In this document: positions 6,586-7,000 of the stretch, piece after piece
Layout of the letters: each line of letters starts with the position of its first letter
Numbering within the stretch: the stretch's first letter is position 1
Source: Bacteroides sp. CAG:1076
Lineage (GTDB): Bacteria; Bacteroidota; Bacteroidia; Bacteroidales; Bacteroidaceae
Direction: 5' to 3'
Assembly: GCA_000436795.1 (NCBI GenBank)
Contig: HF993144.1
Coordinates: forward strand, 1-7,000
DNA length: 7,000 nucleotides
Made by a program: the position numbers and the translations under genes
Notes under the pieces: generated by a model
Databases searched by the model: none
Told to the model about the DNA's origin: nothing
What the model saw: only the letters and a program-made list of their open reading frames with translations

Positions 6586-6891
6586 CTAAGACTGAATAAA
6601 TTTTCAGTTTTCCGGCTTCTTTTTTTGCCAGAACAGGAAAAAACAAAAAAGCGAGAGTCAGCAGTTTACCGCTTTATCCAGCAAATTGATACTGATAAAG
6701 AAGTTTATGCTCCTTTTTGAATTGCAGTAAACCAACGGACAAAAACAGGCAATAAAGCTCGTCCGAACGAACTTTTAACAGAAAAAAAACATGCTCTTTC
6801 AACAAAAAGGCCCCAAAATTGTTTTTATATACAAAACAGGGAGAATTAAAGAGAGAAACAATTAGACTAACTAAACTTTATGTACAAGGAA

Positions 6892-6923
6892 ATGCTGCCG
6901 CTACAACACCGGCGGCATTTTTT
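6892..6923 (+). terminator. Intrinsic terminator with no recognised gene upstream
   Basis: A 9-bp stem, ATGCTGCCG (6892-6900) and CGGCGGCAT (6910-6918) with one G-T pair, encloses a 9-base loop and is followed by a six-T run (6918-6923). It has the form of a strong plus-strand rho-independent terminator. No coding sequence ends just before it, so it may end a small RNA or a decayed unit. On the minus strand only three Ts follow the stem. Confidence 0.75.
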
Positions 6924-6936
6924 ATGCCCATATACG

Positions 6937-6966
6937 AAAAAAGTTGGAAACAATGTTCCAACTTTT
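6937..6966 (-). terminator. Terminator of the tRNA gene
   Basis: Arms AAAAGTTGGAA (6939-6949) and TTCCAACTTTT (6956-6966) pair perfectly over 11 bp around a 6-base loop. On the minus strand the stem runs out in TTTTTT. It lies three bases beyond the tRNA discriminator base and so ends the tRNA transcript. Confidence 0.8.
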
Positions 6967-6968
6967 CG

Positions 6969-7000
6969 AGCCTCTTGTCGGATTCGAACCAACGACCCCG
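6969..7000 (-). tRNA. tRNA 3' end (partial, isotype unknown)
   Basis: Read on the minus strand, the T arm is GTTGG-TTCGAAT-CCGAC (6977-6993). It is followed by the acceptor 3' strand AAGAGGC (6970-6976) and a U discriminator (6969). CCA is not encoded, as the next bases are CG. GGGTC at 6994-6998 fits a short variable loop, so this is a class I tRNA, which argues against Leu, Ser and Tyr. The 5' half with the anticodon lies beyond the window edge; the first seven bases should be GCCTCTT or close to it. Confidence 0.85.

Larger units (their letters stand above)
5702..6890. other. AT-rich, hairpin-rich region without a convincing gene
   Basis: About 1.2 kb separates the PurF-like promoter from the terminal elements. 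Homopolymer A and T runs are frequent, and frames are short on both strands. Hairpins seen by eye are GGCAGAA/TTCTGCC (5836-5855), TTTTCCCG/CGGGAAAA (6526-6549), TGCATAAAAA/TTTTTATGCA (6552-6585) and CTTTATC/GATAAAG (6672-6700). A possible secreted-protein fragment is at 6070-6237. The word TCTGCC recurs near 5774, 5850 and 5930. The region may hold decayed genes, intergenic repeats or unannotated RNA. Confidence 0.5.

Noticed and set aside
6880..7000. Plus-strand open frame starting MYKEMLPL and running to the window edge
   Set aside because: It passes through an intrinsic terminator and then antisense to the tRNA, giving the familiar spurious CRIRTNDP-type sequence.

Overview
The window looks like chromosomal DNA of a Bacteroidales bacterium (Bacteroides/Phocaeicola type). 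This rests on three things. Start codons lack strong Shine-Dalgarno sequences. Several genes are preceded by the Bacteroides -7 promoter box TAnnTTTG. The protein set also fits: a stand-alone GcvT, a 408-residue PepT, a Bacteroidota-style Omp85 barrel and an unusual PurF-like protein. I see no insertion sequence, phage gene, CRISPR array or complete defence system.

Layout. Positions 1-147 hold no supportable gene and lead into a strong intrinsic terminator (148-189). gcvT (223-1314, minus) follows, preceded by a 139-bp spacer with an inverted-repeat element. Upstream of it is pepT (1454-2680, minus), with a good promoter at 2712-2743. The pepT and outer-membrane-protein genes diverge from a 213-bp region that contains a palindrome and an inverted repeat. 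The outer-membrane gene (2894-4102, plus) encodes a BamA/TamA-type barrel with no POTRA domains. It converges on a PurF-like gene (4245-5651, minus), and the two share a bidirectional terminator at 4152-4190. From 5702 to about 6890 there is about 1.2 kb of AT-rich, hairpin-rich sequence with no convincing gene; the best candidate is a 55-codon secreted-protein-like fragment at 6070-6237. The window ends with an orphan plus-strand terminator, then the terminator and 3' end of a minus-strand tRNA gene cut by the window edge.

How the genes fit together. pepT (tripeptide breakdown) and gcvT (one-carbon supply from glycine) lie in the same direction and may share a transcript; both serve amino-acid catabolism. 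The other two genes are separate units. The most notable observation is the PurF-like protein. It keeps the phosphoribosyltransferase PRPP motif and the cysteine pattern of the [4Fe-4S] PurF class. However, it has lost the N-terminal nucleophilic cysteine and, by hand alignment, the other glutamine-binding positions of the glutaminase domain. It is therefore unlikely to be an ordinary glutamine-dependent amidophosphoribosyltransferase. I did not find an obvious complete new multi-gene system.
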